In this document: one piece after another, positions 35,033 to 42,770 of the stretch
Position numbering within the stretch: the first letter of the stretch is position 1
Layout: each line of letters starts with the position of its first letter
DNA from: JAOZTV01 sp965371805
GTDB lineage: Bacteria > Acidobacteriota > Aminicenantia > UBA2199
NCBI GenBank assembly: GCA_965371805.1
Contig: CBDUZW010000009.1
Coordinates: forward strand, 38,676-102,675
Direction of reading: 5' to 3'
DNA length: 64,000 nt
The notes under the pieces: generated by a model
What the model was told of the DNA's origin: nothing
The model's input: the letters and a program-made list of their open reading frames with translations, nothing else
Database searches by the model: none
Position numbers and translations under genes: made by a program

Positions 35033-38000
35033 CTAAAAAGAGATCCGGTTCCTTCCATTTGTTTTTGACTGATATAAAGCTTCATCTGCAATATTAACAA
35101 GTATATTAAAGTCATCATCAACCAGAGGGATTTCTGTGGCCACCCCAATACTCACTGTTACAAAATTTGCAACACTGGATTTTTTATGTTCAATATTCAA
35201 TTTGATAACTTCAGATTTAATTCTCTTTGCGATTGTAAGAGCCGATCTCATATCTGAATCCGGGAGTATTGCAGCAAACTCTTCACCACCATATCTTGCT
35301 ATGAGATCGCTACTACGATGAATAGATTTTGAGAGAGCTTCAGCTATCAATTTCAAACACCTATCCCCTGCCTGATGTCCATATTCATCATTGTAATTCT
35401 TAAAAAAGTCAACATCTATCATTATTATTGAAATAGGCTTTTTCTGCCTTACGCTTCTTTTCCATTCATTTAAAAGGAACTCATCAAATTTTCTTCTGTT
35501 TGGAATTCCTGTTAAACTGTCAGTAATAGAAATTTTATTCAATATTTTATTAACAACTTCCAGCTCAAGCTTTGATTCTATTAGTTGTTTTTTTTGTGAT
35601 TCCAAAATAGTATTCTTTTGCTCAATCTGTTCTTTTTGGACCGTTATTTCTCCTGTTCTTTCAAGTACAAGTTTTTTCAATTTCAATCTATTTTGACGAA
35701 GGCTCCTTGTACGTAAGTTATATATAATTAAAACGGAAATTAAAAAGAGAAACAGTAGAACAATAGCAAACCATATCGATTGATAATAAAAGGGTTCCTG
35801 TTTTATATTTAAAGTAGCGCCATCTCTATTCCATAGTCCATCATTATTAACTGCAATAACTTTGAAAGTGTAGTTTCCAGGGGGAAGTGATGTATATGAT
35901 GCATATCTTTCAAATGAAACATCAGACCATTTATCATCAAAACCTTCCAAAAAATAACTAAATTTAACCTTACTTGGAACGACAAAACTCAAGGCTGTAA
36001 AATCAATTGTAATTCTTTTATAATCCGGTTTTAATACAATTGATTTTTCCGGAAGAAATTTTCTACCATCTACATTTATTTCTTTAATTAGAACAGGGGG
36101 TTTATATTCATTGTATGGTAGATCCAGGGTATTAACTATACCGATCCCTCTTAATGTAGGAAACCAGATTTGATTGTCTGAATTCAGTATACCCCAGGAA
36201 ACAGGTGTTGATGAACCTGGAAGTCCATCCAGACCGTCATATAATTTCATTTCAATTTTTTTCAATTTCCCTTTTGCAAACCCATCCATATCATTGATTT
36301 TCGCTGTAAATACCCCAATATCAGCAGTCATCCAAAAATATCCTTTTCTATCTTCGAAGATTTGAAAGACAGCATTTCCAAATAAACCATCTTCAATAGT
36401 ATAGTTGATAAAAACATCACTACTATACCTGCTTAATCCCTCACTGGTCGTAAACCACAAGACACCTTTTGAATCTTCAAAAATTGAAAACACAATATCA
36501 GAGGCAAGTCCATCCTCTGTTGAATATGAACGAAAGCGATTATTACTGAAATAACTGACTCCCCCTCCATTTGTTCCAATCCATATCTTTTCTTTTGAAT
36601 CTTTGAACAGAGACAATATATAATTATCCTTAAGGCCATCTTTCTTTGAATAGGTTTTTATATTATTATTTATAATAGAGTTAAGTCCGTTAGCTGTTCC
36701 AATCCAAACCTTTCCTCCTTTGTCTTCAAGTGCAAATCTGCAACGATTGCTTGATAATCCATTTTCAGTTGAATAGTTTTCTATTTTGCCATTCAAAAAA
36801 GTGATTACCCCTAAATTGCTATATGTACATATCCAGATTTTTCCAGTACTTTCCTGAATTATGTGGCGTATTCTTATATTAGATAATTTTTTTACAAGTG
36901 GATGATCAAAAAACCTGCCATCTTTATAAAGACTCAGCCCTTTATCTGTGCCTATCCAATTATACCCATCCCTATCATTCATTATCGCATTTACAGTATT
37001 ATGAACAAGTCCATGTCTGCTTGAAATCGAATGGAATTTTCCCTCACTCAGTTTAATAAGCCCTCCTCTTGAAGTTGCAATCCATCCATTTCCTTCTCTA
37101 TCTTCAAAATAATCAACCACCTGATTATTACTTAAACCTGACTTTTCAGTATAACTGGAGAACTTATCATTATAAAATCGGAACAGACCTGAGTCTGAGC
37201 AAATCCATACACATCCATCCTCTCCAATTCTGAGCTTATTTATGGTTTTAACTTTTATATTGTCTAATACCTGTAAAGAGTTTAAATTTCCATTCTCAAA
37301 AACAAAAAGACCATTGTTTTTTGTACCTATCCATGTCTTTTTGTTTTTATCAGTTAAAATAGACATAACTTCATAATCTTTTACAAATCGATTATAAATT
37401 GACGGATTTATTTTATTGTGAGAAAGTTTATAAATCCCTCCTTTTCCAATGAAAGAAAAAACATTCCCACTCTGGTCTTTATAAAATCCATTTACCGGCT
37501 CATTTTTTGTTCCACTATATTCCAAAGTAGAAATCATCCCAACTTTATCTATTGAAACCAGTCCTTTTTTTGTTCCAATCAAAATATTTCCTATTTCATC
37601 TTCAGATATAGTATTTATATAATTTGATAACAAACCATTTTCGATTGTATACATTGTAAATTTATTATCATTATAACAGGCGAGGCCATCTCCATTTGTT
37701 CCAATCCACAATTTTTTTTTTGAATCTTCATATAATATTGTTGCAGAATTGCTCTTGAAATCTTTTCTGGTATGATGGGTAAATATTTCAAATTTAACTC
37801 CTTCAAATTTAACAAGACCATTAAAAGTACCAATCCATATAAATCCATCACTGTCCTGTAAAACAGATGTAATATTATCTGAAGGCAAACCAAACTCAGA
37901 CGTCCAGACCGATTGCATATTCTGATGAATTGGTTTTTTTGGATCCAGGCTAAAAAGTGTTAATGAAAAAATTGTAATAAAAAATAAAAAACTAAATAAA

Positions 38001-38083
38001 AATGTTTTAATTTTGAATCTATTTATAAAAAGGAATCTATACTTATTAAAATTATTTTTCTCCACTTCAATATTATATGACAT
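35033..38083 (-). CDS. Periplasmic propeller (Reg_prop/Y_Y_Y) sensor with GGDEF output
   Basis: A 1016-residue diguanylate cyclase. A cytoplasmic N-tail and signal-anchor (TFLFSFLFFITIFSLTLF, about 27-45) precede about fourteen Reg_prop repeats, recognisable as DxxGxxWIGTxxGL, forming two seven-bladed periplasmic propellers (about 50-680). A Y_Y_Y domain follows (FSYFLEGFDDKWS, YTSLPPGNYTFKVIAVN, about 690-755). A membrane helix (IWFAIVLLFLFLISVLIIY, about 765-785) leads to a coiled coil and a GGDEF domain with RYGGEEF near 931 and an I-site RSSD. In Bacteroidota this sensor half is joined to histidine kinases for glycan sensing; here it drives c-di-GMP synthesis. No Shine-Dalgarno is present, but TACAAT lies nine bases before the ATG. 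Confidence 0.93.
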   Translation of the reverse strand: MSYNIEVEKNNFNKYRFLFINRFKIKTFLFSFLFFITIFSLTLFSLDPKKPIHQNMQSVWTSEFGLPSDNITSVLQDSDGFIWIGTFNGLVKFEGVKFEIFTHHTRKDFKSNSATILYEDSKKKLWIGTNGDGLACYNDNKFTMYTIENGLLSNYINTISEDEIGNILIGTKKGLVSIDKVGMISTLEYSGTKNEPVNGFYKDQSGNVFSFIGKGGIYKLSHNKINPSIYNRFVKDYEVMSILTDKNKKTWIGTKNNGLFVFENGNLNSLQVLDNIKVKTINKLRIGEDGCVWICSDSGLFRFYNDKFSSYTEKSGLSNNQVVDYFEDREGNGWIATSRGGLIKLSEGKFHSISSRHGLVHNTVNAIMNDRDGYNWIGTDKGLSLYKDGRFFDHPLVKKLSNIRIRHIIQESTGKIWICTYSNLGVITFLNGKIENYSTENGLSSNRCRFALEDKGGKVWIGTANGLNSIINNNIKTYSKKDGLKDNYILSLFKDSKEKIWIGTNGGGVSYFSNNRFRSYSTEDGLASDIVFSIFEDSKGVLWFTTSEGLSRYSSDVFINYTIEDGLFGNAVFQIFEDRKGYFWMTADIGVFTAKINDMDGFAKGKLKKIEMKLYDGLDGLPGSSTPVSWGILNSDNQIWFPTLRGIGIVNTLDLPYNEYKPPVLIKEINVDGRKFLPEKSIVLKPDYKRITIDFTALSFVVPSKVKFSYFLEGFDDKWSDVSFERYASYTSLPPGNYTFKVIAVNNDGLWNRDGATLNIKQEPFYYQSIWFAIVLLFLFLISVLIIYNLRTRSLRQNRLKLKKLVLERTGEITVQKEQIEQKNTILESQKKQLIESKLELEVVNKILNKISITDSLTGIPNRRKFDEFLLNEWKRSVRQKKPISIIMIDVDFFKNYNDEYGHQAGDRCLKLIAEALSKSIHRSSDLIARYGGEEFAAILPDSDMRSALTIAKRIKSEVIKLNIEHKKSSVANFVTVSIGVATEIPLVDDDFNILVNIADEALYQSKTNGRNRISF

Positions 38084-38092
38084 AAAAAAAAT

Positions 38093-38098
38093 ATTGTA
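38093..38098 (-). promoter_or_regulatory. -10-like box nine bases before the propeller-GGDEF start
   Basis: On the minus strand TACAAT is followed by nine bases and the ATG at 38083, with no ribosome site and only a poor -35. It is the third example in this window of a -10 box abutting a start codon. Confidence 0.3.
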
Positions 38099-38182
38099 AA
38101 ACTTATTACAATCTTTTTATCATATATACTATTCTATTTAATACCAATATTAGTTTGAATTTTAAGATCAGACTTTTTCATA

Positions 38183-38941
38183 TTATGATTTATCTATAAT
38201 TGAAAAAGTAACGGCAATAACCATTATTAATAGCAATGGAATTCCGGCATATATCCCAAATTTATTTTTGTGTATTTTTTCACTCTTAAGATCTAATTTT
38301 TTAAAAACTATAAAGAAGGCAAGCCCCAGAATTACTGCAATAATAAAAAGAGAAATATTAAAAGCAAAAATTGGTGATAATTTTTCCTTTAAAATATTAA
38401 AATGCTTATTTAATTGTATGATGATTAAGCCCAGACATAGCATTGGAAAAAAATAGATAACCCAGACTATCGTCTTTAAATTTTTCCAGCTGAAAATGCT
38501 TAAGAAAAAGGAACAGAAAAACACCAATATACCAGTGCTTAAAAATATATGAGGTTTTGCAAATAACATCAATATAAAATCTTCAGGTTCTAAAAACATA
38601 AAATTTAAAATTAAAATTGGAAGAGCTATAATAAATAAAATTGCAATTCGTGGGATTAGTTTATAAAAAAACAACTCTCTTTTCGTAATTGGGCTGCTGA
38701 ATATATATTCAAATGAGTCATCTTTATATTCACTGAAAAAAGCACTTAATCCCAATCCATATGCAATCCATACAAATACAGCTGGCATTAAAATAGCAAA
38801 AGCTTTACCAAAAGCCTGAAATGAATTGGAGTTACCACTATTGAGACCAAAGATGATTAGAAAAACTATATTTATAATAGCAGCTATTAACAACTTCAAT
38901 GCGACTCCCGGTACAATATCTTTAAATTCTTTTTTTATCAT
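38183..38941 (-). CDS. ABC-2-type transporter permease (second of a pair)
   Basis: A 252-residue inner-membrane protein with six hydrophobic segments (first about 13-35, last about 230-250). The loop after helix two, FFSEYKDDSFEYIFSSPITKRELFFYKLIPR, is the ABC-2 permease signature region and is closely shared with the protein upstream (FSREYKDKSFEYLLSTPLTKKEILLNKIIPR), so the two are paralogues forming a heterodimer. GGGGAG lies six bases before the ATG. It is the last gene of a GntR-ATPase-permease-permease operon resembling the B. subtilis ytr type. The exported substrate is unknown. Confidence 0.85.
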   Translation of the reverse strand: MIKKEFKDIVPGVALKLLIAAIINIVFLIIFGLNSGNSNSFQAFGKAFAILMPAVFVWIAYGLGLSAFFSEYKDDSFEYIFSSPITKRELFFYKLIPRIAILFIIALPILILNFMFLEPEDFILMLFAKPHIFLSTGILVFFCSFFLSIFSWKNLKTIVWVIYFFPMLCLGLIIIQLNKHFNILKEKLSPIFAFNISLFIIAVILGLAFFIVFKKLDLKSEKIHKNKFGIYAGIPLLLIMVIAVTFSIIDKS

Positions 38942-38953
38942 CTTCTTCTCCCC

Positions 38954-39739
38954 TTAATTTAATAATATAATTACAAAGATAATCAGTAGAAATACTTCAG
39001 AAGGAATTACTAATTTTGAAAATTTATTTCCCACAAAATGTTTTTCTCTAAGATCAAGCTTTTTATATGATATTATAAAACAGATGCCTAGAAGAAAAAT
39101 AAGTATTATAAAACTAATTATAAAGCTATACCCTATAAGATGGGCCTGATCTTGAAATTCTATGCTCAGGTTTCTCAAGATAAGCCTAATTGAAAAGGGG
39201 GTAACAAATATCATATAAAGTGTCAGTAAATTGATGAAAGCAATCCAGTTTTTTTGTTTAAATATTGATAAAAACAGGGTAATTAAAAAATTAAAAATCA
39301 TCCATAATAACAAAAACTTTGGTAAAACCAATACATGAAAACTATCTTTTAATTTATCAGGCTCCTTAAAATATATATAGAAAGTTATTGTATATATGAT
39401 AATTAAAGCGAATATAATAATGAGTCTTGGAATTATTTTATTGAGCAGTATCTCCTTTTTTGTTAGTGGAGTTGAGAGCAGATATTCAAAACTCTTATCC
39501 TTATATTCTCTGCTGAACATGTTCAATCCCAATACCCCGGAAATCATAATGATAATACCGGCAATAATCGAAAAATATAAAACATTACCCCCACTGTATC
39601 CAACATGTGATACAGCGCCTGTCTCGTAAGATGTAATTACGAGTGACGCTTTCAATGAATGTATTACCGGAATTATCACCATAGATGACAAAAGAATTAA
39701 CACTATTTTATAAATATCTTTAAACTCTTTATATATCAT
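38954..39739 (-). CDS. ABC-2-type transporter permease (first of a pair)
   Basis: An inner-membrane protein of 261 residues with about six hydrophobic segments and the EYKDKSFEYLLSTPLTKKEILL signature loop near 80-100. ATG 39739 is preferred to the upstream GTG at 39751 because GGGGA directly precedes it; the gene still overlaps the ATPase gene by 11 bases. The same GTGGGGAATATGA context occurs before the GntR gene at the head of this operon. A 12-base gap separates it from the second permease. The pair most likely forms the membrane channel served by the ATPase at 39729-40556. Confidence 0.85.
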   Translation of the reverse strand: MIYKEFKDIYKIVLILLSSMVIIPVIHSLKASLVITSYETGAVSHVGYSGGNVLYFSIIAGIIIMISGVLGLNMFSREYKDKSFEYLLSTPLTKKEILLNKIIPRLIIIFALIIIYTITFYIYFKEPDKLKDSFHVLVLPKFLLLWMIFNFLITLFLSIFKQKNWIAFINLLTLYMIFVTPFSIRLILRNLSIEFQDQAHLIGYSFIISFIILIFLLGICFIISYKKLDLREKHFVGNKFSKLVIPSEVFLLIIFVIILLN

Positions 39740-40556
39740 ATTCCCCACCAATAAAAGCTGTAACTATCTCTGTTAAATTTAAATCTTCAACATCCCCTGC
39801 TATTTTTTCCTTAAACTCTTCCTGATAAGGATATATGTAGATATCCGGATAATCAAAATTCCCCATTTTTGAAATAACCGGCAGTTCCGTATTAAGATTA
39901 TCACCATTTATCCGTTTAACCTTTCTTTTCAAACTCTCTATATCTTCGTCAACAATGATCGTACCATTTTTTAAGAGTATTATTCTATCAACTATATTTT
40001 CAATATCATGAAAATTTACATTTACCATCACCAGGGTGACTTTACGTTCGGACAGTAATTCTATAATCTGATCCAGAAAAAGTTTTCTTAAATATGCATC
40101 CAGCGAATGTATTACTTCATCAATTAATAGTAGATCCGGCTCTGTAGACAATACCATTGAAAGAAATAATATCGTTTTTTGCCCAATTGAAAGCTCTTTA
40201 ACCTTTTGAGTATAATCAATCTTTGTATGTTTTAATAATTTATAATCAAAATCTTCAATTTTATATATTGATTTATGCAGTCTGATAGTCTCTTTTACAG
40301 AAAGACTTTCATACATACTGATTTTATCAGAAATAAATCCTATTTTTTGTTTAGGTCTATCTCCTAATTTTTCACTATATTCAACTACACCACTATCAGG
40401 CAGCATAACACCCGCCATTAACCTTAATAAGGTACTTTTACCAACCCCATTAATCCCGGTTATTACGCAGGATTCACCTTCAGAAATATTCAGATTAAAA
40501 TCTTTAAAAATTTCAACTTTATCAAATTTAAAACTCAGGTTTTTGATTTTTATCAT
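39729..40556 (-). CDS. ABC transporter ATP-binding protein (ABC-2/YtrB-like)
   Basis: A 275-residue ATPase with Walker A GINGVGKST (about 35-43), a divergent signature ELSIGQK, Walker B LLLIDEVIHSLD and a D-loop in place. The usual switch histidine position reads VNVNFHDIEN, so the His may be shifted or replaced. Past residue 215 there is a C-terminal extension, as in exporters with drug or peptide substrates. The ATG lies two bases after the GntR stop, with GGAG overlapping the end of that gene. It should energise the two paralogous permeases downstream. Confidence 0.88.
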   Translation of the reverse strand: MIKIKNLSFKFDKVEIFKDFNLNISEGESCVITGINGVGKSTLLRLMAGVMLPDSGVVEYSEKLGDRPKQKIGFISDKISMYESLSVKETIRLHKSIYKIEDFDYKLLKHTKIDYTQKVKELSIGQKTILFLSMVLSTEPDLLLIDEVIHSLDAYLRKLFLDQIIELLSERKVTLVMVNVNFHDIENIVDRIILLKNGTIIVDEDIESLKRKVKRINGDNLNTELPVISKMGNFDYPDIYIYPYQEEFKEKIAGDVEDLNLTEIVTAFIGGEYDI

Positions 40557-40558
40557 AT

Positions 40559-40954
40559 TTATTCTCCTTTTTTACTATTCTTTATTTTTTCCAATTGAAC
40601 GAATAATTCATCCATATCATATCCAAGGTCAATTACTTTTGAAACTAATTCATTTACAATACCCTCAAATATATTCTTTTTCTCTTTCCTTATTTTATCT
40701 TTGTCTATAATAACAAAATATCCTTTACCTGGTTTTGACTCCACAAAACCCTCCATCTCAAGTTGAGAGTAAACTTTTATTATTGTATTTGGATGGATTC
40801 TAGTTCGGGCAGCCATTTCCCTGATTGACATCAGCTGATCTCCAACATTTAGATATCCGGAGATAATATTATACTTAACACCCTCTTTTACCTGTTCATA
40901 AACCGGAGTTGCCGATTTTTGATCAACCTTAATATTCAATATCTTTATTTTCAT
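40559..40954 (-). CDS. GntR-family transcriptional regulator, YtrA subfamily
   Basis: A 131-residue repressor-type protein with an N-terminal winged helix (TPVYEQVKEGVKYNIISGYLNVGDQLMSIREMAARTRIHPNTIIKVYSQLEMEGFVESKPGKGYFV, given here as family landmarks split by position about 15-80) and a short helical C-terminus (about 90-131), the small size typical of YtrA. ATG 40954 is chosen over GTGs at 40969 and 40963: the promoter at 40973-41001 predicts a transcript start near 40966, and GGGGA precedes the ATG. An inverted repeat overlaps that promoter, so it is probably autoregulated and controls the ABC exporter genes behind it. The effector is likely a cell-envelope-active compound by analogy; this is inference. 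Confidence 0.88.
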   Translation of the reverse strand: MKIKILNIKVDQKSATPVYEQVKEGVKYNIISGYLNVGDQLMSIREMAARTRIHPNTIIKVYSQLEMEGFVESKPGKGYFVIIDKDKIRKEKKNIFEGIVNELVSKVIDLGYDMDELFVQLEKIKNSKKGE

Positions 40955-40963
40955 ATTCCCCAC

Positions 40964-41001
40964 TGCCACACAACCATATAACAGTGTGACAGTTTTGTCA
41001 A
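40964..41001 (-). promoter_or_regulatory. Promoter and palindromic operator of the GntR-ABC operon
   Basis: On the minus strand: -35 TTGACA (41001-40996), 17-base spacer, -10 TATGGT (40978-40973). Overlying it is an inverted repeat, TGTCACAC - 12 bases - GTGTGGCA (40991-40964), matching at seven of eight arm positions. The operator covers the -10 and the predicted start of transcription, an arrangement expected for repression by the GntR protein encoded immediately downstream. Confidence 0.7.
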
Positions 41002-41168
41002 CTTTTTTTTAAAAAAAACATTTTTATTTCATTCCTGAAGGTATAAAAAAGATCAGGTAATTTGCCTTGATTTTTAGATTTATTTTTTATAAACTAGGTC
41101 TGAACCTTGCTTTCCGGCGGGACTGAAGTACCACTTCCTTACATTCAGAGAATTAAAAAATAATTATT

Positions 41169-41642
41169 TTATTTTTTCATTCCAAAATTTTCAGGTACTA
41201 AAATGGCTATTACTTCCCCTGTGGCACATAATTCACCTTCAACATTTAATAGCACATCTACTGTTATTTTTCTTCCTTTAACTTCTCTAATATTTCCGAT
41301 GATCTCCATTTCCGGCCCAAGAGGTGTCGGTTTTTTATATTCAACCTTCAAAGAGCCTGTAACAAATCTGGGTGCATTAAATCCATCTAGAATTATATTA
41401 TTTGATTTGGCATAAGCTAAGGCAGCGGATCCTGTGCCATGACAATCAATAAGGGAAGCGAGCAATCCACCATAAGTAAACCCGGGAAGTGATGTATGAT
41501 ATAGCTTTGGAAGAAAACTTGTTATTGTTTTTTCCCCATCCCATCTGGTTTTTATCTGATGCCCTTTTTCATTTAAACGGCCACAACCATAGCACTGACT
41601 AAACCTCTCATCATAATAATCCTGAACACCTTTAGTTTTCAT
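41169..41642 (-). CDS. Hotdog-fold thioesterase, PaaI-like
   Basis: A 157-residue protein. ATG 41642 is preferred over the GTG upstream because GGAGG lies five bases before it. It starts with a CYGCGRLNEKGHQI motif, common in one PaaI-like subgroup, and continues into a hotdog domain. The helix segment is FTYGGLLASLIDCHGTGSAALAY, where the Asp/His pair (DCHG) lies at the expected active-site position, and the strands are SLKVEYKKPTPLG and VEGELCATGEVIAILV. These enzymes hydrolyse acyl-CoA thioesters; the acyl group is unknown. It has no obvious operon partner, and 199 bases (41643-41798 and beyond) separate it from the next gene. Confidence 0.82.
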   Translation of the reverse strand: MKTKGVQDYYDERFSQCYGCGRLNEKGHQIKTRWDGEKTITSFLPKLYHTSLPGFTYGGLLASLIDCHGTGSAALAYAKSNNIILDGFNAPRFVTGSLKVEYKKPTPLGPEMEIIGNIREVKGRKITVDVLLNVEGELCATGEVIAILVPENFGMKK

Positions 41643-41798
41643 TATATCCTCCACTTTGCATACATAAGTTACAAAATATTATATTTAGTAAAAAGTAAGG
41701 AGTTATTATAAATTATCATACTATTTACTAATATTAAAATAATATATTAATTTTACATTAAATGTCAACTCGGCATATCGTTCTTGAAAAAATATAGG

Positions 41799-41827
41799 TT
41801 GACAAAAAAAATTCTTTATATTATGTA
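41799..41827 (+). promoter_or_regulatory. Possible promoter of the Tyr/Lys-rich protein gene
   Basis: Perfect TTGACA (41799-41804) with TATGTA 17 bases on (41822-41827). The -10 is weak, but the position fits a leader of about 90 bases before ATG 41924. Confidence 0.4.
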
Positions 41828-41923
41828 TATAAAGAAAAATATAATTCAGCCTTTTTCATATATATTTTGAGTTGAATATAAGAAAATGTTTTGAGTTTAT
41901 TTTTTAAAAAAAGGAGAAAAAAA

Positions 41924-42670
41924 ATGAAAAAAATTTTATTAACAGTTATATCTGTTTTATTACTGGTATTAATTGTAAACGGACAGATATATGAAGATGA
42001 TTATAATCGATCTAATAGAAATTATAAAAATGAGTATAATCGATCTAATGTAAATTATGAATATAATTATAATTACAGATCTATTATCCCCTATATTGAT
42101 GACTATGATTATATTCATTACTGGAAACATCCCTATAGTCAAGTAAATTTTGTCATCATCGGTAATGAAGTCTTTATTTTTCCAAGATACGTTTTTTATA
42201 GGTTTTATGATAAATATAGGTTCCGCGCCGTATCCAGGGATAGATTTATAGATCTTTCCAGCTTTGGATTACCGTATTATGATAATTATTATAGATTTAA
42301 TCTTTATTCCGACTACTATAGATATTATCCTAATAGAAGTAGAAGATATAGGAATGTCAGAAATTATTACAAAAAATATTATCGTAACAGAAAAAATCAT
42401 AAAAGATATAATTCTATCAGAAAGAGATATAAAGATAGAAGAGGTTATACCAAAAAATATAGCAGACCTAAATATGATAGAAAATCCAAAAACTCGAGAC
42501 GTTATAAAAATAGTTCAAATAAAAGATTAATTACGCCACGCAAAAAATATAAAAAAAGAGACTCATACAAGAAAAGCTACACAAAAAAAAAGGTCTATAA
42601 AAAGAAAATCTCTTCAAAAACAAAAAGAAACAAGAAAACTATATATAATAAAAAAAAAAAGAGAGATTAA
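41924..42670 (+). CDS. Exported tyrosine-, lysine- and arginine-rich protein, unknown function
   Basis: A 248-residue protein, not recognised. ATG 41924 is chosen because AGGAG is seven bases upstream and it begins a classical signal peptide (MKKILLTVISVLLLVLIVNG). The mature N-terminus holds near-repeats of DYNRSNRNYKNEYNRSN, rich in Tyr, Asn and acidic residues. A middle section (about 55-115) is more globular (VNFVIIGNEVFIFPRYVFYRFY). From about 120 to the end the chain is almost only Tyr, Lys, Arg, Ser and Asn (YRYYPNRSRRYRNVRNYY, KKKISSKTKRNKKT), with an extreme positive charge. Such sequence could bind DNA, acidic polysaccharide or phosphate-rich surfaces, or form a matrix. It stands alone between its own promoter and a terminator. 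Confidence 0.75.
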   Translation: MKKILLTVISVLLLVLIVNGQIYEDDYNRSNRNYKNEYNRSNVNYEYNYNYRSIIPYIDDYDYIHYWKHPYSQVNFVIIGNEVFIFPRYVFYRFYDKYRFRAVSRDRFIDLSSFGLPYYDNYYRFNLYSDYYRYYPNRSRRYRNVRNYYKKYYRNRKNHKRYNSIRKRYKDRRGYTKKYSRPKYDRKSKNSRRYKNSSNKRLITPRKKYKKRDSYKKSYTKKKVYKKKISSKTKRNKKTIYNKKKKRD

Positions 42671-42713
42671 ATATATTCATTTAGGGTTCGCGTATAAATA
42701 AGTTCGAATAGAA

Positions 42714-42740
42714 GGAGAGGGCATCCCCTCTCCAATTTTT
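42714..42740 (+). terminator. Rho-independent terminator after the Tyr/Lys-rich gene
   Basis: An eight-base perfect stem (GGAGAGGG / CCCTCTCC) with loop CATC, followed by AATTTTT. It lies between this gene and the convergent S9 peptidase gene. Confidence 0.8.
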
Positions 42741-42770
42741 CATATACTATTTACAAGTTTAGTTTTTTTT

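Noticed and set aside
42684..42712. TTCGAA-containing stretch resembling a tRNA T-arm
   Set aside because: No acceptor or anticodon stems can be formed around it.
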